21,955 nt of DNA from positions 1 to 21,955 of the forward strand of contig JANXWW010000146.1 of NCBI GenBank assembly GCA_025350945.1, given 5' to 3'. Below the pieces are notes generated by a model. That model was not told where the DNA came from and searched no databases. It saw nothing but the letters and a program-made list of their open reading frames with translations. Of this stretch, positions 14,050-21,145 are shown piece by piece. Within the stretch, counting starts at the first letter, position 1. The number at the start of each line of letters is the position of its first letter. The stretch comes from Burkholderiales bacterium (GTDB taxonomy: Bacteria > Pseudomonadota > Gammaproteobacteria > Burkholderiales > Usitatibacteraceae). The position numbers and the translations under genes were made by a program.

Positions 14050-16560
14050 ATGTCATCGTTCAAACCATCGCTGTTAACGTCGGCTGTCATTGCAGCACTC
14101 GCGGCGGCATCACCGGCTATTGCACAAACACCCAAACCAGATAGCGCCGCCACCGCGCCTGTGCCGACAACGACGGCGGCGGCCAAGGCGGCTGCCACTG
14201 CTGCGGCCTCTCCGGAATCTGTTGAGCAAATCGTCGTCACCGCGCGTCGCATCGGTGAGTTACTGCAAGATGTACCACTTTCAATTCGTGCGCTGACCGG
14301 CAAGGATCTGGCGGAGCGCGGGATCACCTCAATCAGCGATTTGTCGCAATTCACGCCGGGCTTGACCTACTCGCCTGATTTTGGTCGCACCGCAGAACGC
14401 CCCGTGATTCGCGGGATTTCAGCGCTTCGCCAAGAAGCACCACAACCTGTTTCCGTGTTTATCGATGGTGTGTATGTACGCGATGCGACGTTGGGGCTGG
14501 CAATAGATGATGCCGAGCGCGTTGAGGTCATTAAAGGCCCGCAATCCGCGCTGTATGGGCGATCAACCTATGCGGGCGCGATTAACTACATCACTGTTAA
14601 ACCGGGCAATGAATTAAAAGGCAAAATTTCTTTAACAGGCGCATCTGACAACGAGCAATCCATTTTTGCAGCACTCACCGTGCCGATCAAGGCGGATATG
14701 TTGTCACTGCGCGCACGCTATCGCCATTACGAATTCGGTGGGCAATATACCAATAGCCAAACGGGTAACAAGATCGGTCAGGAACGAACCGAGGCCGGCG
14801 GCTTGCAGGTGTCCTTCAAGCCAACCGCAAGTTTTGATGCGTTGTTGTCGTTTGATACATCAAGTGATCGCGACGGATTGTTTAACGCCACGATTCGCAC
14901 CATTCCCATCCAGGCGGGCGGCGTGGTAACGAATCCGAATGGCACGACCAATGTCGCCAATGGCGCGAGCTGTAACGGACGCACGATCAATATTGTTGGC
15001 AACAATCCCGCCACTGGCCTGCCTGATGCCGCCTTTCCTGCCACCGCTGCTGCACGCGCGAATGGCTGGCCATGTGGCGCAGCAAATTTCAGCGGCACCA
15101 CCGTGCGGCGCAATGAAGCCGATCTGGCCAATTACGTTGATCCTGCGACCGGCATTCAATACGGCAATATCGCCGGTTTGCAGCGCTTTATTGATCGCGG
15201 CGCGTTAACGCTGAATTTCAACTTCGACAACGGTGCCGTGTTGACATCGCAAACCGCCTACACAAAGCAGCAATCGAACGTCGGCGCGGATCAATCGTAT
15301 AACGGCACGCGATTTGCGCCGGGCTTTGGCGCGCCCGCCGCGTCCTGGCTCACCTACGACCGTGACGAACTTAAATACTATTCGCAGGAATTGCGATTAA
15401 GCTCTTCGCAAGATCAGGCGCTCACTTGGTTGGTGGGCGGCTTCTACTACAAAGAAGAAGGTAAGGGACAAAGTTCGGGGGTGATCGCGCAGAATAGAGC
15501 GTTTCAGACAATCGCCGATATCATGCGCCCCAAATCGGCCAACAGCGTGGAGAATTTTGCGCCGTTTGGCCGTATTCAATACGAGATCGGCAAATCAATT
15601 CGCGTCTCAGCGGAAGGGCGTTACAGCGAAGAGAAAGTCAAAACCGGCGGCACCGCTTTGGGTGTCGCGACGGCAACGGTCGGCACATGTGTCGCAGGGC
15701 AGGTGTGTGTTGTAAACGGCGAGCGTACGTTCAAGGATTTCGCACCGCGCATCACGGTGGATTACAAACCAAATGCGCAGATGATGTTGTATGGGCAAAT
15801 CGCGAAAGGCAGCAAGGCGGGCGGTTTTAACACCACGCCAGGCTTGACCGCAGATGTTTTTGCCTACAACGGTGAGAAGGTGCAATCAGTTGAAATCGGC
15901 ATCAAAAACCAGCTCGCGAACGGACGTGTTTTGCTCAATGCTGCGTTGTTCAATAACGAAATTTCAGGTTTGCAGCTTTCAAATATCTCGACAGTCACCA
16001 GCCCTTTTACTGGTGCAAGCAGCACCACGACGATTGTGAATAACGTCGGTAAAGCCCGCACGCGCGGATTCGAAACGGATGTGGTGGTCAAAGCAAACGC
16101 CTGGCTCACCTTGAGCGGCAATTATGCCTACACCGATGCGAAGGCGAAGGAGGGAACGGAGTCCACCAATGGCACCGTATTTGGTGGCAACCGCTCAGTG
16201 TCAGGCGCTACGTTACCTCGTAGCCCCGCGCACTCGTTTGCTGCATCGGTAGCAGTAGATTTCCCGGTAGGCACTAACGGCTTGTATCTGTTCGCGCGTA
16301 CCGATGTTTCCTACCAGTCGCGTCGCTATGCCGAAATTCAAAATCTGATCTGGGCAGATGCATTCACCCGCGTGAACGCCAACGTGGGTGTGCGTGGTGG
16401 CGCATGGCGAGTCACAGCATTTGTCAAAAATGCAGGCGACGACGATACATCACTGAACGGTTTTCGCTATCTTGATCCCGGCACATTCCGCCGTACCGCA
16501 GTTGATTTCCTGCCGCGTTTGCGTCAATACGGGCTGACTGTTTCTTACGACTTCAAATAG
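14050..16560 (+). CDS. TonB-dependent outer-membrane receptor
   Basis: The protein has 836 residues from ATG 14050, which has GGGAG eight bases upstream; the GTG at 14026 lacks a site and would spoil the signal peptide. Residues 1-25 are a signal peptide cleaved after SPAIA. An Ala/Thr/Pro-rich linker (26-57) leads to the TonB box EQIVVTA (59-65). The plug follows (about 70-180), with VPLSIRALTGKDLAERG and VEVIKGPQSALYGRSTYAGA. The rest is a 22-strand-type barrel ending LTVSYDFK. No N-terminal signalling domain is present, so it is a plain transducer. It imports a substrate across the outer membrane with energy from TonB/ExbBD, which are not in this window. Operator 3 ties it to the GntR regulon. 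Substrate unknown; the type is common for non-siderophore organic compounds in proteobacteria. Confidence 0.92.
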   Translation: MSSFKPSLLTSAVIAALAAASPAIAQTPKPDSAATAPVPTTTAAAKAAATAAASPESVEQIVVTARRIGELLQDVPLSIRALTGKDLAERGITSISDLSQFTPGLTYSPDFGRTAERPVIRGISALRQEAPQPVSVFIDGVYVRDATLGLAIDDAERVEVIKGPQSALYGRSTYAGAINYITVKPGNELKGKISLTGASDNEQSIFAALTVPIKADMLSLRARYRHYEFGGQYTNSQTGNKIGQERTEAGGLQVSFKPTASFDALLSFDTSSDRDGLFNATIRTIPIQAGGVVTNPNGTTNVANGASCNGRTINIVGNNPATGLPDAAFPATAAARANGWPCGAANFSGTTVRRNEADLANYVDPATGIQYGNIAGLQRFIDRGALTLNFNFDNGAVLTSQTAYTKQQSNVGADQSYNGTRFAPGFGAPAASWLTYDRDELKYYSQELRLSSSQDQALTWLVGGFYYKEEGKGQSSGVIAQNRAFQTIADIMRPKSANSVENFAPFGRIQYEIGKSIRVSAEGRYSEEKVKTGGTALGVATATVGTCVAGQVCVVNGERTFKDFAPRITVDYKPNAQMMLYGQIAKGSKAGGFNTTPGLTADVFAYNGEKVQSVEIGIKNQLANGRVLLNAALFNNEISGLQLSNISTVTSPFTGASSTTTIVNNVGKARTRGFETDVVVKANAWLTLSGNYAYTDAKAKEGTESTNGTVFGGNRSVSGATLPRSPAHSFAASVAVDFPVGTNGLYLFARTDVSYQSRRYAEIQNLIWADAFTRVNANVGVRGGAWRVTAFVKNAGDDDTSLNGFRYLDPGTFRRTAVDFLPRLRQYGLTVSYDFK

Positions 16561-16595
16561 GTATAATTAAATCAATTTAATAAACTGCGAAAGGG

Positions 16596-16613
16596 CCGTG
16601 TTCAACGACACGG
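16596..16613 (+). other. Hairpin in the thrS leader, 5' part
   Basis: CCGTGT (16596-16601) pairs with ACACGG (16608-16613) across a 6-nt loop. It lies just before the threonine-rich leader ORF and encloses a GTG (16598) that could be an alternative, longer start. It may modulate access of ribosomes to the leader ORF. Confidence 0.4.
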
Positions 16614-16621
16614 GCAAGACA

Positions 16622-16669
16622 ATGGTTATGAGACCGCCGACTACGACAACGAGGTTATTTATTTCCTAG
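16622..16669 (+). CDS. Putative threonine-rich leader peptide of thrS (15 aa)
   Basis: The short ORF reads MVMRPPTTTTRLFIS followed by TAG. The four Thr codons ACT ACG ACA ACG are consecutive at 16640-16651. An in-frame GTG at 16598 would extend it to 23 residues with two more Thr codons. Runs of codons for the cognate amino acid are the hallmark of attenuation leader peptides (compare the thr, his and pheST leaders of enterobacteria). Here the run lies 127 bp upstream of threonyl-tRNA synthetase. The Shine-Dalgarno is weak (a GGGC stretch about 8 nt upstream of ATG 16622), which is the main weakness. Slow decoding under threonyl-tRNA shortage would stall a ribosome over 16640-16651 and raise thrS transcription. 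Confidence 0.7.
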   Translation: MVMRPPTTTTRLFIS

Positions 16670-16760
16670 TCGATTCTTTTCGCTCAGGATTTTTTGTTTA
16701 ACTTTTTTTGAATACAAAATCCAACAGCATTTAAAAAGCGCGGCTAGTCCGCGCTTTTTT
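16638..16760 (+). promoter_or_regulatory. Putative threonine attenuator of thrS (alternative pairings plus terminator)
   Basis: Three mutually exclusive pairings are visible. Segment 1 CGACTA (16638-16643), at the first Thr codons, pairs with segment 2 TAGTCG (16667-16672), at the leader stop. Segment 2, as CTAGTCG (16666-16672), can instead pair over 7 bp (one G-U) with segment 3 CGGCTAG (16741-16747). Segment 3 is the 5' arm and loop of the terminator. A ribosome stalled at the Thr codons hides segment 1, frees segment 2 to hold segment 3, and prevents termination. A ribosome reaching the stop covers segment 2 and the terminator forms. The pairings were found by eye, without energy calculation. 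Confidence 0.68.
16733..16760 (+). terminator. Intrinsic terminator immediately upstream of thrS
   Basis: GCGCGG (16738-16743), loop CTAGT, then CCGCGC (16749-16754), followed by six T. The stem can be extended by five A-T pairs. It ends 17 bp before the thrS ATG, inside what should be the thrS leader, so it is better read as an attenuator than as the receptor gene's terminator, although it could serve both. Confidence 0.85.
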
Positions 16761-16777
16761 ATTTTTCGAGGTTTCAA

Positions 16778-18709
16778 ATGGTTTCCAATTCAGTTTCGAT
16801 TACGCTTCCCGATCAGTCAGTTCGGCAATTCGATCATCCTGTTTCCGTGGCAGAAGTTGCTGCCAGTATCGGTGCGGGTCTCGCGAAAGCCGCACTTGCG
16901 GGCAAAGTTGACGGTAAATTGGTCGATACCAGCCACGTTATTTCGCAAGACGCAGCACTTGCCATCGTGACCGATAAGGATGCGGATGGGCTTGAGGTGA
17001 TTCGTCATTCAACAGCGCATTTGCTGGCTTACGCGGTGAAGGAATTGTTTCCCGATGCGCAAGTCACAATTGGCCCTACGATTGACAACGGTTTTTACTA
17101 CGATTTTTCGTACAAGCGAGCGTTCACGCCGGAAGATTTAGTGGCGATTGAAAAGAAAATGGGTGAGTTAGCCAAGCAGGATATTCCGGTCACGCGCAAA
17201 GTGCTGCCACGAGATGAAGCAGTGAAATATTTCAAGGGCATCGGTGAGGCTTACAAAGCGGAGATTATCGAATCGATTCCGGCTGATCAGGCTGTGTCGC
17301 TCTACACCGAAGGTGCATTTACCGATTTATGCCGCGGCCCGCATGTGCCATCGACAGGCAAATTAAAAGTATTCAAGCTGATGAAAGTTGCGGGCGCGTA
17401 TTGGCGCGGCGATAGCAAAAACGAAATGCTGACACGTATCTACGGTACCGCTTGGACGAAAAAAGAAGATCAGGAAGCGTATCTCAACATGCTGGAGGAA
17501 GCCGAAAAGCGTGATCATCGTAAACTCGGCAAGCTGCTCGATTTATTCCACATGCAGGAAGAGGCACCCGGCATGGTTTTCTGGCATCCGAAAGGCTGGT
17601 CGATTTGGCAGCAGGTTGAACAATATTTACGCAAAGTTTATGTTGATAACGGCTATCAGGAAATCCGCTGTCCGCAAATTCTGGATCGCTCTTTGTGGGA
17701 GAAAACCGGGCATTGGGATAACTATCAGGACAATATGTTCACGACCCAATCGGAGAAACATGATTACGGCATCAAGCCGATGAATTGTCCGGGGCATGTG
17801 CTGGTATTCAATTCTGATCTGCGTTCATATCGCGATTTGCCATTGCGCTACGGTGAATTCGGCTCGTGCCATCGAAACGAGCCCTCCGGTGCGCTGCACG
17901 GCATCATGCGGGTGCGCGGCTTTGTGCAGGATGACGGTCATATTTTTTGTACTGAGGAGCAGATTCAGTCTGAGTGCACGAATTTCAATCAGCTGGCGCT
18001 CGCGGTTTACAAGGATTTTGGCTTCAAAGACATTGCGATCAAAATTGCACTGCGTCCGGACAAGTGTGTCGGCTCGGACGAAACGTGGGATAGGGCCGAA
18101 GAAGCACTTCGTAATGCGCTTCGTGCGTGCGCTGTGGCTTGGGAGGAATTGCCGGGTGAAGGCGCGTTTTACGGCCCCAAAATCGAATACCACATGAAAG
18201 ATTCGATTGGTCGCTCGTGGCAATGCGGCACCATGCAAGTGGACTACAACACGGCGGGGCGCTTGGGCGGGGAATATGTTGATCAGCACAGCAACCGGGT
18301 CGCACCCGTGATGCTGCATCGGGCGATTGTTGGGTCCCTTGAGCGATTCATCGGTATCTTGATTGAAAACCATGCCGGATCGTTGCCGCTTTGGCTGGCA
18401 CCGTTACAGGTGGTGGCAATGAACGTGACCGAAAATCAGGCCGCTTACGTGACCGAAGTGGTGAATGCCCTCAAAGCTGCTGGTATCCGGGTACACGCCG
18501 ATTTGCGAAATGAGAAGATTTCCTATAAAATTCGGGAATATAGCGTACAAAAAATACCTTATTTGCTGGTTCTCGGCGACAAGGAAAAGGAAGCTGGGAC
18601 GGTAACAGCACGTGTACGTGATGGCAAAGGCGGTGGTGAAAATCTGCCTACGATGTCATTAAATGAATTTATTTCCCGCGTAAAAGATGAAATTGCCGCA
18701 AAGAAGTAG
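16778..18709 (+). CDS. thrS: Threonyl-tRNA synthetase
   Basis: The protein has 643 residues, the usual full length. A TGS domain is at 1-65, the editing/SAD domain at about 170-225 (EGAFTDLCRGPHVP), the class II core at about 240-530 and the anticodon-binding domain at the C terminus. Zinc-site and active-site strings are present: MNCPGHVLVF, HRNEPSGALHGIMRVRGF, QDDGHIFC and HRAIVGSLERFIGI. It charges tRNA-Thr in the cytoplasm. The start ATG has GAGG about 7 nt upstream, just after the terminator. The sequence resembles betaproteobacterial ThrRS. Expression is probably set by the leader at 16596-16760. It heads the block thrS-infC-rpmI-rplT-pheS-pheT. Confidence 0.98.
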   Translation: MVSNSVSITLPDQSVRQFDHPVSVAEVAASIGAGLAKAALAGKVDGKLVDTSHVISQDAALAIVTDKDADGLEVIRHSTAHLLAYAVKELFPDAQVTIGPTIDNGFYYDFSYKRAFTPEDLVAIEKKMGELAKQDIPVTRKVLPRDEAVKYFKGIGEAYKAEIIESIPADQAVSLYTEGAFTDLCRGPHVPSTGKLKVFKLMKVAGAYWRGDSKNEMLTRIYGTAWTKKEDQEAYLNMLEEAEKRDHRKLGKLLDLFHMQEEAPGMVFWHPKGWSIWQQVEQYLRKVYVDNGYQEIRCPQILDRSLWEKTGHWDNYQDNMFTTQSEKHDYGIKPMNCPGHVLVFNSDLRSYRDLPLRYGEFGSCHRNEPSGALHGIMRVRGFVQDDGHIFCTEEQIQSECTNFNQLALAVYKDFGFKDIAIKIALRPDKCVGSDETWDRAEEALRNALRACAVAWEELPGEGAFYGPKIEYHMKDSIGRSWQCGTMQVDYNTAGRLGGEYVDQHSNRVAPVMLHRAIVGSLERFIGILIENHAGSLPLWLAPLQVVAMNVTENQAAYVTEVVNALKAAGIRVHADLRNEKISYKIREYSVQKIPYLLVLGDKEKEAGTVTARVRDGKGGGENLPTMSLNEFISRVKDEIAAKK

Positions 18710-18744
18710 GGCGGTGAATCGTTTTTCGTGCAAAGTATTAAGCC

Positions 18745-18781
18745 CTTGAGGCGATTCTAGGAGTCGCCCAAGATTGTTTTT
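18745..18781 (+). terminator. Hairpin with U-rich tail between thrS and infC
   Basis: CTTG (18745-18748), a bulged A, and GGCGA (18750-18754) pair with TCGCC (18764-18768) and CAAG (18769-18772). ATTGTTTTT follows. The stem is 9 bp with one bulge and the U-run is interrupted, so it is probably a partial terminator or a processing site between thrS and infC. Confidence 0.5.
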
Positions 18782-18799
18782 AATGTTTAGGAGAGTTTT

Positions 18800-19324
18800 A
18801 TCGCTACTGAAAAAGATGTTCGGATCAACAGTGAGATTACCGGTGTCACTGAGGTTCGATTGCTCGGCCCCGAAAGCGAGCCAATTGGTGTAGTAAGTTT
18901 TGCTGATGCTGTAGCCCAGGCAGAAGCCGCGCAACTGGATTTGGTGGAAATTGCCCCGACGGCAAAACCGCCAGTATGCCGAATCATGGATTTCGGCAAA
19001 TTCAAGTACCGCGAAGCAAAAAAAGCTCACGAAGCCAAACTGAAGCAAAAACAGATTCAAGTAAAGGAAATCAAATTCCGTCCGGGTACTGACGATGGTG
19101 ATTACAACATCAAAGTGCGCAACTTGAAACGGTTTTTGGAAGAAGGCGACAAGACTAAAATCACACTGCGCTTTCGCGGTCGTGAAATGGCGCATCAGGA
19201 GCTCGGTATGGAGCTTTTGAAGCGTGTACAAGCAGATTTAGCGGAAGTGGGCCAGGTTGAACAATTCCCTAAAATGGAAGGTCGCCAGATGGTGATGGTG
19301 GTTTCGCCGAAGAAGAAGATTTAA
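18800..19324 (+). CDS. infC: Translation initiation factor IF-3, with ATC start codon
   Basis: The protein has 174 residues, normal for IF-3, which binds the 30S subunit and rejects wrong initiation codons. The N-terminal domain begins ATEKDVRINSEITG, continues with LDLVEIAPTAKPPVCRIMDFGK, and a Lys-rich linker (KKAHEAKLKQKQIQVKEIK) leads to the C-terminal domain ending MVMVVSPKKKI. Homology runs back to codon 18800-18802, which is ATC; an in-frame TAG at 18788-18790 leaves no upstream start. AGGAGAG at 18789-18795 is correctly spaced for ATC. The only other candidate, TTG 18860, would cut off 20 conserved residues and lacks a site. infC is known in other bacteria for a rare AUU start through which IF-3 represses its own synthesis; AUC should act the same way. 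Confidence 0.93.
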   Translation: MATEKDVRINSEITGVTEVRLLGPESEPIGVVSFADAVAQAEAAQLDLVEIAPTAKPPVCRIMDFGKFKYREAKKAHEAKLKQKQIQVKEIKFRPGTDDGDYNIKVRNLKRFLEEGDKTKITLRFRGREMAHQELGMELLKRVQADLAEVGQVEQFPKMEGRQMVMVVSPKKKI

Positions 19325-19387
19325 ATTTTTTAGCGGGGCATCACCCGTGTTTTTGAGAAAAAACGAATGATGCACATAAGTCGTCTT

Positions 19388-19420
19388 CAGGTTTCAAGGG
19401 TGAAGCATTTTCACCACCTG
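19388..19420 (+). promoter_or_regulatory. Stem-loop in the infC-rpmI intergenic region
   Basis: CAGGT (19388-19392) pairs with ACCTG (19416-19420), and GGTGAA (19399-19404) pairs with TTCACC (19410-19415), leaving a one-sided TTCAAG bulge. The 143-bp gap carries no gene. The L35/L20 operon is autoregulated by L20 binding to a structured leader in several bacteria, so this irregular stem is a candidate L20 site; the identity with known L20 sites was not tested. Confidence 0.4.
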
Positions 19421-19467
19421 CTGCGATACAGTAGTTAAGAGTAATTAAGGCAACCAAAGGAAACAAC

Positions 19468-19665
19468 ATGCCAAAAATGAAGACCAAGAGCGGAGCAGCC
19501 AAGCGCTTTAAAGTGCGCGGTTCAGGCTCCATCAAACGTTCACAGGCGTTTAAGCGCCACATCCTGACCAAGAAGACGACGAAATCCAAGCGTCAGCTTC
19601 GCGGCACAGCCGAAATTCATAAAGCCAACATTGTGAGTGTTCGCGCAATGTTGCCTTACGCGTAA
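19468..19665 (+). CDS. rpmI: 50S ribosomal protein L35
   Basis: The protein has 65 residues, the standard length, very basic, and beginning PKMKTKSGAAKRFKVRGSG with IKRSQAFKRHILTKK in the middle, both diagnostic of bL35. It is a component of the large ribosomal subunit. The ATG has an AAAGGA site about 7 nt upstream. It lies 12 bp before rplT, and the two are co-transcribed in most bacteria. The preceding 143-bp gap may contain the regulatory stem-loop at 19388-19420. Confidence 0.98.
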   Translation: MPKMKTKSGAAKRFKVRGSGSIKRSQAFKRHILTKKTTKSKRQLRGTAEIHKANIVSVRAMLPYA

Positions 19666-19677
19666 AGGAGCGCCACC

Positions 19678-20037
19678 ATGCCAAGAGTTAAACGTGGTGT
19701 CACCGCCCGCGCCCGTCACAAGAAAATCCTCGATCTAGCCAAAGGCTATCGCGGCCGCCGAAGTAAAGTATTCCGCATCGCCAAAGAAGCGGTGATGAAG
19801 GCGGGCCAATATGCTTATCGTGATCGTCGTAACAAAAAGCGTGTGTTCCGCGCATTGTGGATCGCGCGTATCAACGCAGCGGCCCGCAATGGCGGCATGA
19901 ATTATTCAACATTCATGAACGGCTTAAAACGCGCCTCCATTGATGTTGATCGTAAAGTATTGGCAGATTTGGCCGTGATGGACAAACCTGCGTTTACGCG
20001 ATTTATCGAGCAAGCGAAAGCGGCCCGAGGCGCGTAG
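19678..20037 (+). CDS. rplT: 50S ribosomal protein L20
   Basis: The protein has 119 residues, normal for bL20, with the diagnostic VKRGVTARARHKKILDLAKG, then RNKKRVFRALWIARINAA, and the C-terminal globular part starting MNYSTFMNGLKRA. L20 binds 23S rRNA early in assembly and in several bacteria represses its own operon by binding the mRNA. AAAGGAG lies 7 nt before the ATG. A strong hairpin terminator follows at 20057-20088. Confidence 0.98.
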   Translation: MPRVKRGVTARARHKKILDLAKGYRGRRSKVFRIAKEAVMKAGQYAYRDRRNKKRVFRALWIARINAAARNGGMNYSTFMNGLKRASIDVDRKVLADLAVMDKPAFTRFIEQAKAARGA

Positions 20038-20056
20038 TCGTACAGTAATAACGCAC

Positions 20057-20088
20057 AAGGCCCGCTCCCTCAACAGAGCGGGCTTTTT
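20057..20088 (+). terminator. Intrinsic terminator between rplT and pheS
   Basis: GCCCGCTC (20060-20067) pairs with GAGCGGGC (20076-20083) across CCTCAACA, followed by TTTTT. The 8-bp G+C-rich stem should terminate efficiently, so pheST either depends on readthrough or on a promoter in the short A+T-rich stretch 20084-20131. No phenylalanine leader ORF fits between rplT and this hairpin. Confidence 0.85.
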
Positions 20089-20131
20089 GTTTCTGGGTGT
20101 TTTGTTTTTTCTCGGATTTTGAAAAGCCACC

Positions 20132-21133
20132 ATGAGCGATCTTAAAACCATTTTGCAGGAAGCCACCGGCGCGTTAACCGAAGTCATGACGATGTCCGAT
20201 CTTGAGCAGACCAAAGCACGGTTTCTGGGGAAGTCAGGCTCGCTGACTGAGCAACTTAAAGCGCTAGGCAAGCTATCGCCCGAGGAAAAGAAAACCGCAG
20301 GTGCGGCGATCAACGAAGTAAAGCAACAAGTCGAAGCGCTCATCAACGATGCCAAAAATCGCATCCTAAATGCCGAACTTGAAGCAAAATTAGCTGCTGA
20401 AGCTATTGATGTTACGTTGCCGGGTCGTACTTCGGGATTAGGTGGCCTGCATCCCGTAACGCGCTGCCTGGAGCGTATCGAGGCGCTGTTTGCCACGATG
20501 GGTTTCGCGGTAGCCGATGGCCCTGAAATCGAAACAGATTATTATTGCTTCACAGCACTTAATACGCCACCCAATCATCCCGCGCGCTCGATGCAAGATA
20601 CGTTTTACGTGCTGAATTCTGAAAACCTGCTGCGCTCGCATACATCGCCCGTGCAGATTCGCTACATGGAAGCCCATCAGCCGCCGCTGCGTATTATTTG
20701 TCCCGGCCGCGTTTATCGTTGCGATCACGATGCGACGCATTCGCCGATGTTTCATCAGATCGAAGGCCTATGGATTGACGAAGGCATTAGTCTTGCTGAT
20801 TTGAAAGGCACCTTGACGCAATTTTTCCGTGCGTTTTTTGAGCGCGACGATATGCAGATTCGTTTTCGTCCCTCGTTTTTCCCGTTTGTTGAGCCCGGCG
20901 TTGAAGTTGATATCGAGTGGGAAAATAAGGGCGGCAAAATCAAATGGCTTGAGATCGGCGGCGCAGGTGTGGTGCATCCACAGGTGTTGCGCAACGGCGG
21001 GATTGATCCTGAAAAATATTCGGGCTTTGCGTTCGGCATGGGGCTGGATCGCCTCACGATGCTGAAATATGGCGTGAATGATCTGCGTTTGTTTTTTGAA
21101 AACGACATTAAATTTTTGGCACAGTTTCGCTAG
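20132..21133 (+). CDS. pheS: Phenylalanyl-tRNA synthetase alpha subunit
   Basis: The protein has 333 residues, typical for PheS. A helical coiled-coil arm occupies about 1-90 (tRNA contact). The class II catalytic core follows with HPVTRCLERIEALFATMGF, DTFYVL, ICPGRVYRCDHDATHSPMFHQIEG, FRPSFFPFVEPGVEVDIEW and GFAFGMGLDRLTMLKYGV, covering the phenylalanine and ATP sites. It forms an alpha2-beta2 enzyme with PheT, encoded 12 bp downstream. No strong Shine-Dalgarno precedes the ATG. The sequence resembles betaproteobacterial PheS. Confidence 0.98.
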   Translation: MSDLKTILQEATGALTEVMTMSDLEQTKARFLGKSGSLTEQLKALGKLSPEEKKTAGAAINEVKQQVEALINDAKNRILNAELEAKLAAEAIDVTLPGRTSGLGGLHPVTRCLERIEALFATMGFAVADGPEIETDYYCFTALNTPPNHPARSMQDTFYVLNSENLLRSHTSPVQIRYMEAHQPPLRIICPGRVYRCDHDATHSPMFHQIEGLWIDEGISLADLKGTLTQFFRAFFERDDMQIRFRPSFFPFVEPGVEVDIEWENKGGKIKWLEIGGAGVVHPQVLRNGGIDPEKYSGFAFGMGLDRLTMLKYGVNDLRLFFENDIKFLAQFR

Positions 21134-21145
21134 GGAAATAGGCAC

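Noticed and set aside
16561..16580. ATTAAAT-CA-ATTTAAT palindrome as terminator of the receptor gene
   Set aside because: The stem is only A-T pairs and has no U-run; TATAAT at 16562 within it is more likely part of a thrS promoter, although its -35 is poor.
20038..20131. pheM-like phenylalanine leader peptide before pheS
   Set aside because: Only about 20 nt separate rplT from the terminator, with no ORF or Phe codon run; the T-rich codons after the hairpin lie downstream of the terminator and cannot act as a leader.
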